This document shows positions 11,828 through 24,300 of a stretch of 64,000 bases of DNA, one piece after another. Positions within the stretch are counted from its first letter, which is position 1. Every line of letters starts with the position of its first letter. The stretch is taken from the NCBI GenBank assembly GCA_964016885.1, contig OZ024748.1, positions 27,102,015-27,166,014 of the forward strand, read 5' to 3'. The notes beneath the pieces were generated by a model, which saw only the letters and a list, made by a program, of their open reading frames with translations, did no database searches and was not told where the DNA came from. A program made the position numbers and the translations under genes. This DNA is from Eledone cirrhosa. Its lineage: Eukaryota > Mollusca > Cephalopoda > Octopoda > Eledonidae.

Positions 11828-12045
11828 AGGGTGCTGGATTGCCAGAATTAGTAGTGTCAGATAAAATGCTATTTGCAGTATGTTCTGGCTCTTTACATTC
11901 TAAGTTTAAATCGCGTCGAGGTCAACTTTGCCGTACATCCTTTCAGGGTTGGTAAAATAACTAGTCAAATACTGAGGTTGATTTACCCCCGCCTCCCCCC
12001 TCAAATTTGCTGGCTTTGTGTCTAAATTAGAAATTAGACATCATA
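11828..12045 (+). mobile_element. OR2-like SINE, plus, diverged
   Basis: GCTGGATTGCCAGAATTAGT head, GTTTAAATCGCG B-box relic, TCCTTTCAGGGTTGGTAAAA middle. Confidence 0.7.
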
Positions 12046-12249
12046 ATATATTAATGGTTAGCTTGCCTCAAAGTGTTTAGTTAACGCCAAAGATGTGAGC
12101 TGCGTCCGATTGGCGTACTTGTTGGTGAATCACCCCACTTTTTTTTTCCTTTATTATTGTTCAATGAGTGATATAAATGCTATTTTCATAATATTAATGG
12201 TTGAAAATCAAACTATTTCGAAGTTTTTAATAATTGTATTGTTGATGCC

Positions 12250-12740
12250 CATGTCACCTCTGTACTGAAAAAAGAGAATAAGAAAGAAAAAAAACGGGAA
12301 GGGGAGGGAATGGCAAGGACTCTAGTGTCACAGAAGAATGGGAAGGGGGAGGATGATTGGGCTCTGGGCCTAGGGCGCGGCGCCCCCCGGACAAGACCGC
12401 AAAAGCATTCTCGCGGACAATGGCCAGCGACACCCGCTGCAAAAGCCACACCATATCGCGGGCCGCCCTCCCCAGATGGGCCGCCGACCTTCCGATCTTT
12501 CGGAGGAGCTCGACTGTACGGGGTCCAAGTACGCCCGAGGTCTCGACGGTGACTGGTGCGAAGAGTAAGCGACCGGACAGTCCCCGGTATTTTCTTATTT
12601 TCTGTTCCTCTGCGAGGCGGTCCGCGGCACTGGGGTTTGTGGTCGAAGCGACTAAGTTGAAGGTGGAGAACGTGTCGCAACATGTGGTGACCCAGATGAT
12701 GGATCTACTTCTTGTCTGAACTTTTGATCCGTACAAATTT
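12250..12740 (-). pseudogene. GC-rich retroelement fragment (reverse-transcriptase C-terminal part)
   Basis: The minus-strand frame reads KIRKYRGLSG, FAPVTVETSGVLGPRTVELL and WLLQRVSLAIVRENAFAVL. That is the C-terminal tail of a RT polyprotein common in invertebrate genomes (VAVETxGxxGPxx...LxQRxSxAIxRGNA). It is about 60% GC in an AT-rich region, so it mimics a CpG-island promoter between FAIM and CEP70. No RT core is present. Confidence 0.65.
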
Positions 12741-13094
12741 ATTTATTTTATTTTATTCAGTTGTCTTAGCAACTCTTGGGGGCGGAGTGTGTGATGGACA
12801 TCTTAACGTTGATACCAAGGACGATGATAACGCCGCCATGACCACGAACTCCTGTTTGTTTATTTAATGGTGTAGACGGAGAATCGAATGTTGTGGCATG
12901 ACCTTTTTCATGGCCTCTAAGTCACCTGACTCAGGCCATAAAAAAGAGGGATTCCACTAAAGACACCTAAGAATATAATTTTAATTTTCAAATTGAATTT
13001 TATTTTATCAAAACCATCTTAGACTGTATTCTTACAACAGAGTGGATTCCGATAAATAAAAGAATAAAAATAACATAAAAAAAATTGAATATTT

Positions 13095-13460
13095 TCTCCT
13101 TCACTCACTTATTCCCGAGAGGGTCGTGGGGACAGAGTCCTCAAACATTTCTTCCAGCAGGTCCTGTCAGAAGCAACCGTCTCCAACTGATTTGGCTGGA
13201 TCCCTAGGAATGACCAGCCAAGCTCATGGATGTTATCCAACCATCTTGCTCGGGGTCTACCCCTGGGTCTCTTGCCGGTTGATTTTGTCCGTAAAAACTG
13301 TCCAGCGATTCTTTCCTGAGACATTCTAACCACATGCTCGTAGTATTGGAGCTGTGATCTCTCGATCCCGAGAAGTAACGGCTCTACCTGGAATGACTCT
13401 AAAGACCCTTCGGAGGAATCCCTTTTCGGCCACTTGTATTCGAGATCGTATTCTTGAACA
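13095..13460 (-). mobile_element. LINE C-terminal fragment, minus
   Basis: MVRMSQERIAGQFLRTK, RPRGRPRARWLDNIHELGWS and LRTLSPRPSRE form the extreme C terminus of a LINE polyprotein. It is the same family as the plus copy at 46.2-47.0 kb. Confidence 0.75.
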
Positions 13461-15005
13461 TTAAGTTATTAAAACCACCTTTGCTCGTATTTGTGAGTTG
13501 TTAACGGATATCTCGTCTCTTAGTTTCTTGTGTTTTTCTCCAAACTACAAAAAAACAACAAAAAAACTTGAATCATATCATTGGAGGGTTGTTAGAGTTA
13601 TTTCCCTTAGTTCAACTTTTTATTAGCTAGTATCTGTTGCATCGTGCGGTGAAGCGAAGCCATGCCAACAGCAGAAATATATTCTCGACATTTGATTCGT
13701 CAATAAACATCGATATGACAGGAAAAATTGCAATTTTATTACGAATAATATATAATTTAGTTACAAAAAGTAAAAAATAAAGAAAATACCAAAAATATCT
13801 AAAGTAAATGATATAATAAAAAATATGTTATATATATATTTTCTGTCACAAAGAAATTCCAATGGAATTTAAACAGGGAATGAGTTTATTATGTTTACTA
13901 TAGTGGCAAAAGTTCATCATTCTTGGATATAACACAACCCGGAATATTAACTGGAACAACAACAACGACAAATATATTAATACTAATACTAATTTTTTTA
14001 AAGTTTTGATATTTATTAAGTTCTAAAAGAACCAAAAAAAAAAGCACCAACAACAAAAAGAAATCCAGTCATTCGTTCGATTATGGTAATTATAAAGTAT
14101 TTTCTTTAATTTGTTTCACTTAAACTAGAGATATAATAAATCTGCGATAGACGTTCGATCCCCGGTCGAAGCTACATTTGTTGACCACTCATTAGACAAT
14201 GCATGAACTTCACTTCATTCTTGGATCTTCCGAATAAAAGCTAAAGTTGACACTTGTCTTTAACCTGTTACTTTGACAACTTTTCTGGCTTGGAGTTATG
14301 GTTATTTTGACCCAGCAGCTCCCAACCTGGGGAGGTAGGATGGGTCTGCAGCTCCCAATCTGTGTGTGTGTGGAAGGGGGGAATCCACGGTACTGGGTGG
14401 TGGCTGTGGTTGTAGCCTCAGGAGTCTGCAGAGGTAGAATGGGGGGGATATGCAGTGATAGTGAAGCGAAGTGTTTTGGTTGTTGTGGAGGATGATAAAC
14501 ACGACAAATACCAATAATTCTAGTTGGATATATAACTACTTCACTTCAGCAAAAAGGAAAAAGAATATTATTACTTCGGATCATAAATATGAAGTTTGAT
14601 GGTAGTATTCACAAATGAATATAGTGTTAAAACACCTTCTGTGATGTGCTGGAGGATCTTTGTTTAATATACTACGTTCGATTAAAACGTGACAAGTTGT
14701 AGTCAAACAGTATTTATAGGAGAGGTAGTAGTAACCTCACAGTGGCAAGGAAGTTGTGTTGTCTATATGAAGAGGCAGATGACTGTGTGGTTGAAGTGCC
14801 GATGAAAGAATTGCTTTCGGGCCCTTGTCGAGAGGGCTGCAGCATTTTGCTAAGCACTACATCTCGCTATTTGCTTGAGCAGGTCAAAGTGATGCTTCTC
14901 TTTTCGAGGAACTATAATCTTTATCTATAAATATTTCTCTTTTTTTAAAATTACATTTTATATAAGAACTACATATTTCGTTATGTAGTTCTTAAATAAA
15001 ATTAT
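13460..15005. other. Unassigned sequence upstream of the first CEP70 exon seen
   Basis: AT-rich with a few G-rich patches (14,325-14,480). Short ORFs at 14,298-14,495 and 14,742-14,930 have no recognisable homology. The missing first CEP70 exon and promoter should lie here or between 9.2 and 13 kb, but I cannot identify them. Confidence 0.4.
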
Positions 15006-15009
15006 CAAC

Positions 15010-15215
15010 ATTTTACATCTGCTGTTCCACGCTTGTATGTGTTGAATGGGTCCATCTCAGTATAGTATCTCTCCACTTGTTACATTCCTTTGTCATCTCT
15101 TCCATGAGCTTCCTTGATCTGAGATCGGCTCTCAATACTTCCATCCAGGTCTTCCTCTATTGCAGCTTACATCCAGTGGTATTACTTGGCATTTCTCCAC
15201 CAAATAATCATCATC
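15010..15215 (-). mobile_element. RTE-like LINE C-terminal fragment, minus
   Basis: The complement encodes the W-x-DAVL...DL region of the RTE family (TTTGTCATCTCTTCCATGAG is the antisense of the EEMTK segment). It ends 125 bp before CEP70 exon A. Confidence 0.65.
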
Positions 15216-15339
15216 CATGCACATGACAATTATGTCAGAAGATTTTAATTTAAAGAACCCTTTAAGATGTTTGGTTTTGTTTCCAGGCTGGTAAAAGAAA
15301 ATTTTAATGTGTAAATCTTTTTTTGATGTTTAAAACCAG

Positions 15340-15654
15340 GAACTAAATGATGAATGTTCTACTGAGAATCTTAGCCATCCAGATGCCAGTGGTGATAGAA
15401 TTGGTATTGGAAATAGACCCAGGTATCACCAAGTGTTGAAAGAAGGAGATGCCAGCGTTGATGGAGTCTGTATCAGAAATAAACCTGCCAACAATGAGAT
15501 AATCACTGTTAAAAATGGCTCCCAGGTTTCACATCTGTTGAGAATAGGAGATGACAGTCGTTATCGAGCTGCTATGAAAAATAGAAACAAGATTCCTTTA
15601 AATGTAATAGAAGATGATTTTTGGACCGTGAAACTTGAAGACTCTTCATCAAAG
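15340..15654 (+). CDS. CEP70: CEP70 exon A (105 codons, hydrophilic N-terminal region)
   Basis: Acceptor AAACCAG, donor GTAATG, phase 0 at both ends. It encodes a polar segment beginning ELNDECSTENLSHPD and ending DDFWTVKLEDSSSK. It is not recognisably conserved with vertebrate CEP70. It is assigned by open frame, splice sites and phase match to the next exon. It is the largest coding exon and contains an internal echo (RIGIGNRPRYH and RIGDDSRYRAA). Confidence 0.7.
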
Positions 15655-18600
15655 GTAATGAACATTTATACATTTATAACTTTGCTCTGGACCAGTGGTA
15701 AGTGTGTTGGACTTATGATCATAATGTTGTGGGTTCGATTCCTGGACTGGGGTGTGTGTGTTGTGTTCTTGAGCAAAACACTTCATTTTATATTGCTCCA
15801 GTACACTCAGCTGAAAATAAGTACCAGCAACAGCTGGGGTTTAACCCTGTGATCGACAGGCGTCCTGTTCAAGGGAGAGTCTTGTACATTCATTTGCTTC
15901 ATGCCATGGAAACCAGGATAAGCACCAGCCTGTTGAGCCGCTAGGCTCTAGACTTTCTTCACTTAACCCTTTCATTACCGTATTTCTAATGAAATGTTGT
16001 TGGACCTTTGTTGTTTGCAACAACAAGTGCTCCAGTTGATTCAATTAATGGAACTGCCTGCTCCTGGAATTAATGTGTAAGTGGCTGAATATTCCATAGA
16101 AACGTGCATTCTTAACAGAGTTCTCAGGGAAATTCAGCATGACACAATATGTGACAAGGCTGGCCCCTTGAATTACAGGTACATCTAACTTTTGCCAGCT
16201 GATTGGACTGGAGCAATGTGAAATAAAGTGTCTTGCTCAAAAACATAACATGCTGTCTGGTTTGGGAATCAAACTCATGACCTTACAATCATCAGCCCAG
16301 CATTCTTACCACACTGCCAAATGCATTCACATACAGACTATGATTTTCAAAAGAATTTGGAAATATTTGATAATATAATTGACTTTAATGTTATTTAGCT
16401 TGTGTGTTTGGAGAGCATATCTTAACATAAGATCTTGTATAAAATTATGATGGCAGGTTTTTAGATAAATATAAAAATATAAAAGCAGCAAATTGGCAGA
16501 GTTGTTAAAACGTCAGATAGAATGCTTTGTGGTATTCGTTCTGGCTCTATCTGCTCTCTACGTTCAAATCCTGCCAAAGCCAACTTTGTCTTTCATCCTT
16601 TCAAAGTTGCTAAAAAAAAGTGCCAGTCCATGCAGGGATCAATTCTTCTGTTATATCTCTTTCTCACTTCCTCTTTTTAACTCGCTCTCTCTTCTTTACT
16701 AGAAAAAATTGGCTATAGACGGGATGGTCTCCGGCATGTTTAAAGTGCTCCAGGTATTGTATGTCATTACGGTATCCCTCCCCTTCAGTTTGTTAGTTTG
16801 TTTTAAAGTGTTTGTATGGATGTATGGACAAAACATAACCGCACTACAACTATTGCAGTAGATCAAAACTGCCGTTCCCCCCCCCCCCCCCCCCCAAAGG
16901 TCTTCTTATGGTCAACTACCACTGTCGTATCCCCCCTCCCCTCTTGCTGTACAAAACAGTTCAAATTTGAGCTTAAGATCTTTACTGAGATAAATCAGTG
17001 ATTTAATGTGTTGGTAGGTGTTGATCAATGCTTTGTCCTTAGTTCTCATATTTTTAACAATCACCTTTTCATTCAAACTGCAGGATCAAAAACCCCATCC
17101 AAAAAGACCTGATATTATTTCTGAATTCCAACGTCATACAGATAATATTCAATCTATTATGAATGAGAAGTAAGTTGTTACATTATATTTTTCACTGTAT
17201 TTGAAATTATTTCATTACAACCTTCATTTTCGACTTCTTGCCAAGTCAACAGTTTTATGTTCATATTTCCAGTCATTGTGGTCCTTTATTATCTCCTTTG
17301 TGAGGCTTGACATCTTCAGATCAATTCTTACTACTTCTGTCCATCTTGTTCCACAGGCTTCATATATTTCTATAGTTTCATACTTTTCCCCTTAACACTT
17401 ATTCTTCATACACATTACATATCCATACACTCCATCCAACCATTGGTGATGTTGATGGTAGTGATGGTGGTGGTGATAGTGATGATGTTGATAGTGGTGG
17501 TAGTGTTGGGGATGATGGTGGTGTTGGTGCTGGTGGTGGTGATGATGATAATGATGATGATGGTAGTAGTGGTGATGTTGATGAGGTTGTAGTGAATACA
17601 GGGTCACGTCCATGTAACTGTTAAGATGTATTCTTCGCAGGATGAATGATAAAAAGAATGATGAAGAATTGTGATGTTGTTGACAACGTTTATTTTGTAA
17701 TAATAAAATTCACTTGTTGGTACATCGAAGATTGAGTAATAAAATCATGACACAATTATCACTACATTAGTTGTTTTACTAGCTACTTCGAGCTAGCGTA
17801 AATGCACACCAATAATGTGCATGTGTTGTTAAGTTAATACTATTAGTAATGGCATTTCTATCAAAAATCTCATTATGCTGACATCTTAATGGCATTTCTA
17901 TCAAAAATCCCATTATGCTGACATCTTAATGGCATTTCTATCAAAAATCTCATTATGCCGACATTTTAATGGTATCTCTATCAAAACAACCTTATTGTGT
18001 TGACATTTTAATGGCATCTCTATAAAAAAAATCTCATTGTGTTGACATTTTAATGGCATCTCTATCAAAAATCTCATTGTGTTGACATTTTAATGACCCT
18101 TCTATCAAAAATCTCATTGTGTTGACATTTTAATGACCCTTCTATCAAAAATCTCATTGTGTTGACATTTTAATGACCCTTCTATCAAAAATCTCATTGT
18201 ATGTATCAAAGAAAACGATACAATAGAAGTTGTGTGTTGTGCTTTACAGTAGTAGAGAATGACAGGAAGTCAAAAGGATAGACAAAGTGTATAAGGGACA
18301 ATAGAAGGAAACCTACTGTGTGTGTGTGTAATCCCTAGCAAATGTGGTTTCTGTAGTAGTGGTCAGTACCTCTCTCTAATTCACTGCCAGTCTGGTGAGC
18401 GAGTAAGAAATGTGACAGAATAGTAACTAGAAGACTGTATTCATGAAGAGAATCCATAGTGTTAGTAGAATAGTTCTTCTTTCGTCTGTGTTAACCACTA
18501 TCTCTGATTTGTCTCTTGAAGCGCTTGTATTTATAAGAATACTATAGCTAGAAGAACCTGTATATGGTTTTTGAGACAATAGTGGCCATCTGCCTGTTGT

Positions 18601-21306
18601 CTGTCAAGTGTCTGGGGTCACAGGTCAAGTGGTATATAACATTTATCATAGTTGCCTTTTGACAGGACAATGGTAAGAACGCCTAACAATAGGTGACTTT
18701 AGAGGCGAGAATTTTTAGATTCGATTTCAAATCTCTACCAGGCAAAACATAGAAGAATTCAGTTACAAGGTGATGATGGTAGGAATGATGATGATAATGC
18801 CATCATATTCCTCTTTACACTTGATACTTCTAATGCCCAGTTTTTTCCCTTAGCTCCCTTGTGTGCTCTGTTGTTTGTGCATGCTGGCATTGCACATCCA
18901 GTGGATTCATGTTCTTGCTGCCTCATTTCTTTCCAATTTATCCATATCCTCCACATTCAGCAACCATGTCTTATCACCATACTACATTGCACTTCTTACA
19001 CAAGTGCCATACAATTTACTGTCTATTCAAAGGGTCGGGAGGACTCTTCAGCTGTGCTATTGACATGACAACTTTCCTAGAGATGGTGCTCCACACGTTA
19101 AACAATAACCCAGTACACTCTGGAAAGTGGTAAAGTGGTTGGTGGTAGGCAGAACATTCAACCATAGAACACATGCCAAATAAAGGGTTAGGTGGAGTCT
19201 TCAGCTGTGCCATTGATGTGACAACCTCCCTTAGTGTTTGTGATCGGAATGTTAAATGATCATCCAGTACACTCCTATATAGTGGTTGCTAATAGGAAGA
19301 GCATCCTCAAAACTTGTCAAGAAGACTCTTCCAAAGACAACAAAATCAAATGGTATCCAGTTGTAGAAAACTTGCCAGATAAAGAGTTGGGGAAGGGGAG
19401 GAGAGTCTCTTCAGCTATGTCAAGGACATGATAGCTTCCATAGTGTTGGTGGTCTGTGACGACATGTCCAACCTTTGCTAGCAGGGAAACTGAACATGTT
19501 GGTGATGATGATGATCATCTATTACATATAATATTGTTTTTCTCTGTCAGCCTGTCCTATATTTCCTAACATCATTTGAATACCCAACCTCCATTGTTTG
19601 TATGATTTAAGCACAATATATACAGGTCCATGTGAGCAAGACTCGGTCTTCTGACCTGAAATGGACTTTAAATGGTGATGATGATGATGATGATGATGAT
19701 GATGTTTCTACCTACCCCATTACTACATATCAAATATGGTCCACTTCTCTGTTGTTAAATTGATCATCATCATCATTGTCATCATTACCCTTCTATCATC
19801 ACTGTCATCACCCTCATCAACCCATTCTCCTCATCATCAACCTCCTCTCTCTCCTTACCTCACTCTGTCTCTCACTCTCTCACTCCCTCTCTTTCACCCA
19901 CCACTCATTCATACCAGTTACTATTCTACACTAATATTTTATTCTGCAGAATAATTGACATTGTGAAAGTTTATGAGAAGAGGATTGAAGAGTTGGAGAA
20001 AGACCTAGAATACTATCAGTAAGTTTTGTCTGTTATCATCATCATCGCCATTTAATGTCTATTTTTCATGCTAGCATAGATTAGTTGTCCAGATAAGTTG
20101 TGAGACAAGTCAGATCAGGTGACTGTGTCCTGCTCATATAGAACTGTGGTTAGTAAATAGATTTCAAGACTTTATAGTCTCCTTTTTAGATTCATGCATA
20201 GCCCTTCATATCTGCTGCCAATCTAACAATTCTGCCAATCTATCAATTTCTGCCAATCTGTCAATTCTGTCATTCTAACAAGTCTGCCAATATAACAGTT
20301 CTGCCAATCTAACAATTCTACCAATCTAACAAGTCTACCAATCTAACAATTCTGCTAATCTAACAATTCTGCCAATCTAACAAGTCTACCAATCTAATAA
20401 TTTTACCAATCTAACAATTCTGCCAATTTAACAATTCTACTATGCTACCAATCTAACAAGTCTACCAATCTAACAATTCTGCCAATCTAACAATTCTACT
20501 ATGCTACCAATCTAACAATTCTACCAATCTAACAATTCTGCTAATCTAACAATTCTGCCAATCTAACAATTCTACTATGCTACCAATCTAACAAGTCTAC
20601 TAATCTAACAAGTCTACCAATCTAACAATTCTACCAATCTAATAAGTCTGCCAATCTAACAAGTCTGTCAGTTTATCAATTCTGTCAATTTAACAATTCT
20701 GCTAATCCACTGCACTATTATACAATATTACTAGATGTTGATATAGTATGATCAGGGCTGGATTAAAGCAACCAAGTGCCATGGGCTTTAGAAAATGTGC
20801 CGACATTCCCTCCCAGCACTTGCTTGCAAGAAACTTAATGAAAATTTATAATACTTAGAGCTATGCTGATATTCCAAGTGGATCTGAAAATGTTGAACCT
20901 GTCAGAGGAGATGATGAAGTATGGCAGTAGGTTGAGGGAAAAGACCCATCCAACTCATGCAATGGAGGGAAACTGTGCTGGAAAAGTGACATAAAAGGAT
21001 GTTGACAATGAGACAATGATGACGTTAGTTAGTTGGGTTTTTGTGTTAAGAGGTTAGACAAGTTAGGTGACCACATCTTGCTCATATGATCGGTTTTTTA
21101 CTTGGTTTTCTATGGCTAGATGCCTTTCCTAATGCCAACCACAATATAGGGTGGACTTTTGCTTTTTGTCATGCCACCAGCATGATCACCTTACAGAGTG
21201 GACTGGGTGCTTTTCATTGTAATACTAACACCATCACTGTACAGGGTAGATGACATGCTTTTTGTCATGTCACCAGCACTGACAGAGAGCAAGAAATTTG
21301 TCAGGA

Positions 21307-21381
<75 letters not shown>

Positions 21382-24300
21382 TATTAGATATGTCTCATTT
21401 GAAATAATACAGCCAATTTTCCACGCAATACTTTTAGTTAGCACCCCAAACACAATTGGGAATATAATCACTTATTTCCTAATGTTTGTTGAGTGAGTTG
21501 GAATTTGGCCGGAGTATCGCTAAAAAGCTTTCTCCGATATTGTATTTATATATATATATATATATCATCATTACCATTTAACATCTATATCGTTATTTAT
21601 ATTTAAAAAGGGACAGGGCTCCTTAGATTATGAAACTCTGGACTTATAGCTCATGTGTAAAACTGGTACTGACTATGATATAAACTATTCTTTATAAGAT
21701 ATGTTGTTTCATTTACCTTTATGACTGTTGTTATCTTTACAGAAAGAAACATCAAAAAGGTGCAGAAAATGAAGGATTTCTGAGTGAAAGATCTTCACTA
21801 CATAGGGTAACTGTTGTCTTTTGTTTATTTATGGCCTGTTGACCCTATCTTGTGAGCCTAGCGTGTACATACATACACACACATACATACTGTGTGTGTG
21901 TGTTTTTTATTAGGTCAGCTCTCGCAACCTCTGCCCAGGTCTTTCTTGGTCGTCCTCATCACATGTCCAAACCAACTCAGTCTTCTCTCCTGTACACTAC
22001 CTCGAATTTCACTTAAACCCAGCTTCTCCCTCAACTTGTCCAAGCTCTGCTCCTCTCTCACATTTACATTACACATCCAACGAAACAGAAATCCCTGGCC
22101 TAGCAGTGCTACCGGGGAGCATTGCCAGTTCGGGATAAGCTCTACAGGCATGGAGATGCTGTCAGCCGAGCCTGTTCGAGATGCGCGCAGGGAGATGAAG
22201 CCGTCCTGCACGCATTCATTCAGTGCCTGAGGATTGCTGACTTGTGGAGCTATGTCAAACAGTTGCTGTCGCATGTAGGACGGATCCGGTTATCAACGGA
22301 GTCCATTGTGCAGATAGAATTTTTGTTGTTTGAATTTTTTTTATATTTCTATCTTCTTGTTATAACCTTTTTTACACGGCCAAAACCCACATTGTATCGT
22401 TCTGTGCTGCCTGTAATATTTTTCTTCATGTTAGCCCTTGTGGCCAATAAAGAAACCATTATTAGGAAGAGAGTATTAACGTTTCGGATACTAGTCCTTC
22501 ATCAGAAGAAACAATGAGAAATTAGAAAGATTGAAGGGATGGGCTGGGCGGATCGGAAAAAATGTTTTTAGAGAAAAATAACAGGTTCATGTTGCCATCT
22601 CTTGGAAAACTGTTATGCCCAGTTAAATAACCAAAACCTTGGTTATTTATTTATTCAATTCATATATGCCCTGTGATGTTGTAAAACTACTATGACTGGA
22701 AATTTACAAATTGGATTAAACACTGAACTGTCTTTTGCCAATGTTACTATGGATGATAAAATCACATTCGAGCTTTGAATATCTGTCTGCCTTATACAGT
22801 TGTATTATCTACTCATCTGATCTACCTTATATATATACTCAAATTCTACTGCCTTTGTTTATTGACTCAGTTGGACTAAAACCTTTTTCATCATGTCCTC
22901 ATGATTCAGGTTTATCAATCTACTTTATCTTCTGGTGCCCTATTATCAAGTTATTTCAAGCTGTCATTTCTAAGCTCTCTTGTTGATGAGTGTATCCAGT
23001 TTAGAATAGATACACCATATCACTGTATGTTGTAAGCTGCAACTAAAAAGTGTTGCATTAAAAAGATACTCTCCACCACTGTTTCTAGATTGTTCTTTTC
23101 TTTTGCCACCTTCACTACTGTAAAATTATTTACTTTCAGAATCAGGAAAAAATCCTGAAAGAATATGTTAAGAAAGTCAACTTGCTGGAGACAAAACTGA
23201 AATTGTTAGAGTTGGAAAAACAGTCACGGTATATGCCTTCTTATTCTTTCCTGTCCAAATTCCTCCTTCACTCAACTTTCCTTTCACCACCCCACACACC
23301 CTGCCTCACCCAACAATTCCAATCTCTCTAACCATTACAGCTCTGTCATCTCCTACTGTTGCCATGACAAAAAAAAAAACACCCAGTCCACCCTATAAGG
23401 TGGTAGTGCTGGTTCCATGAAAAAAGTACCTAGTCCACCCTCTATGATGGTAGTGCAGGTGTCATTACAAAAATTACCCAGTTCACCTTGTAAGGTGGTC
23501 ATACTGGTGCTATGACAAAAAAACACCCAGTTCACCCTGTAAGGTGGTTATTCAGGTGCTACCACAAAAAAGCACCCAGCCCATCCTGTAAGGTGGTTAT
23601 ACTGGTGCTATAACAAAAAGCACCCAGTCTACGCTGTAAAATGGTAGTGCTGGTGTCACGACAAAAAGTACCCTACCCACCCTGTATGGTGTTAGTGCTG
23701 ATGCCATGACAAAAAATGCACACAGCACACCCTGTAAGGGTGCCACCACAAAAAGCACCCAGTCCACTTTGTAAAATGGTAGTGCTGATGCCACAACAAA
23801 AAGTATCCATAATGACTTTTATGTGTATGTCTATCTCTTTCAGAGTGGGTGCTGCCAAGGATTCAAAGGTGTCACCTATTACATCACATCATAAACTTGT
23901 TGATATAGACGATTGTAGAAAGAGACAATATTCACACAACGACAGATTAAATCTACAGGTAAGTTAACGAGAAATCTCAGTGTAGTCTTTTTTTTCTATT
24001 TTCTTTACTAATTTTTTGGAGGTGGAGAAAGAGGGAGAGAGTGAGGGGGAGATTGAGAGAGATAGAAGAGAGAGAGCTGGGGTGATGGATAGAAAGACAG
24101 AGGGACATAGATAGAAAGGGGGACAGAAAAGTAGGGAGATATTGCCAGGAACCTTTGTCTCACCTCAGATATTTTGTCTTTCATTCTTTGAAGGTCAATA
24201 AAAATAAGTACCTGTCCAATAATAAATTGTTTCTACTTTTGGCACAAGGCCAGCAATTATCCCAGTGTATTACTGGTACTTTATTTTATCAACGCCGTAA

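Noticed and set aside
12250..12740. CpG-rich block that looks like a shared FAIM/CEP70 promoter island
   Set aside because: The minus strand encodes a recognisable retroelement RT tail, which explains the GC content; no promoter claim is made.
15702..15944. Extension of CEP70 exon A ORF past 15,654
   Set aside because: A good donor and phase-matched next exon exist, and the extension is a SINE.
18759..19133. Overlapping ORFs on both strands at 18.8-19.1 kb as a gene
   Set aside because: No conserved domain; the sequence looks like a dispersed repeat, flanked by LINE 3' pieces.
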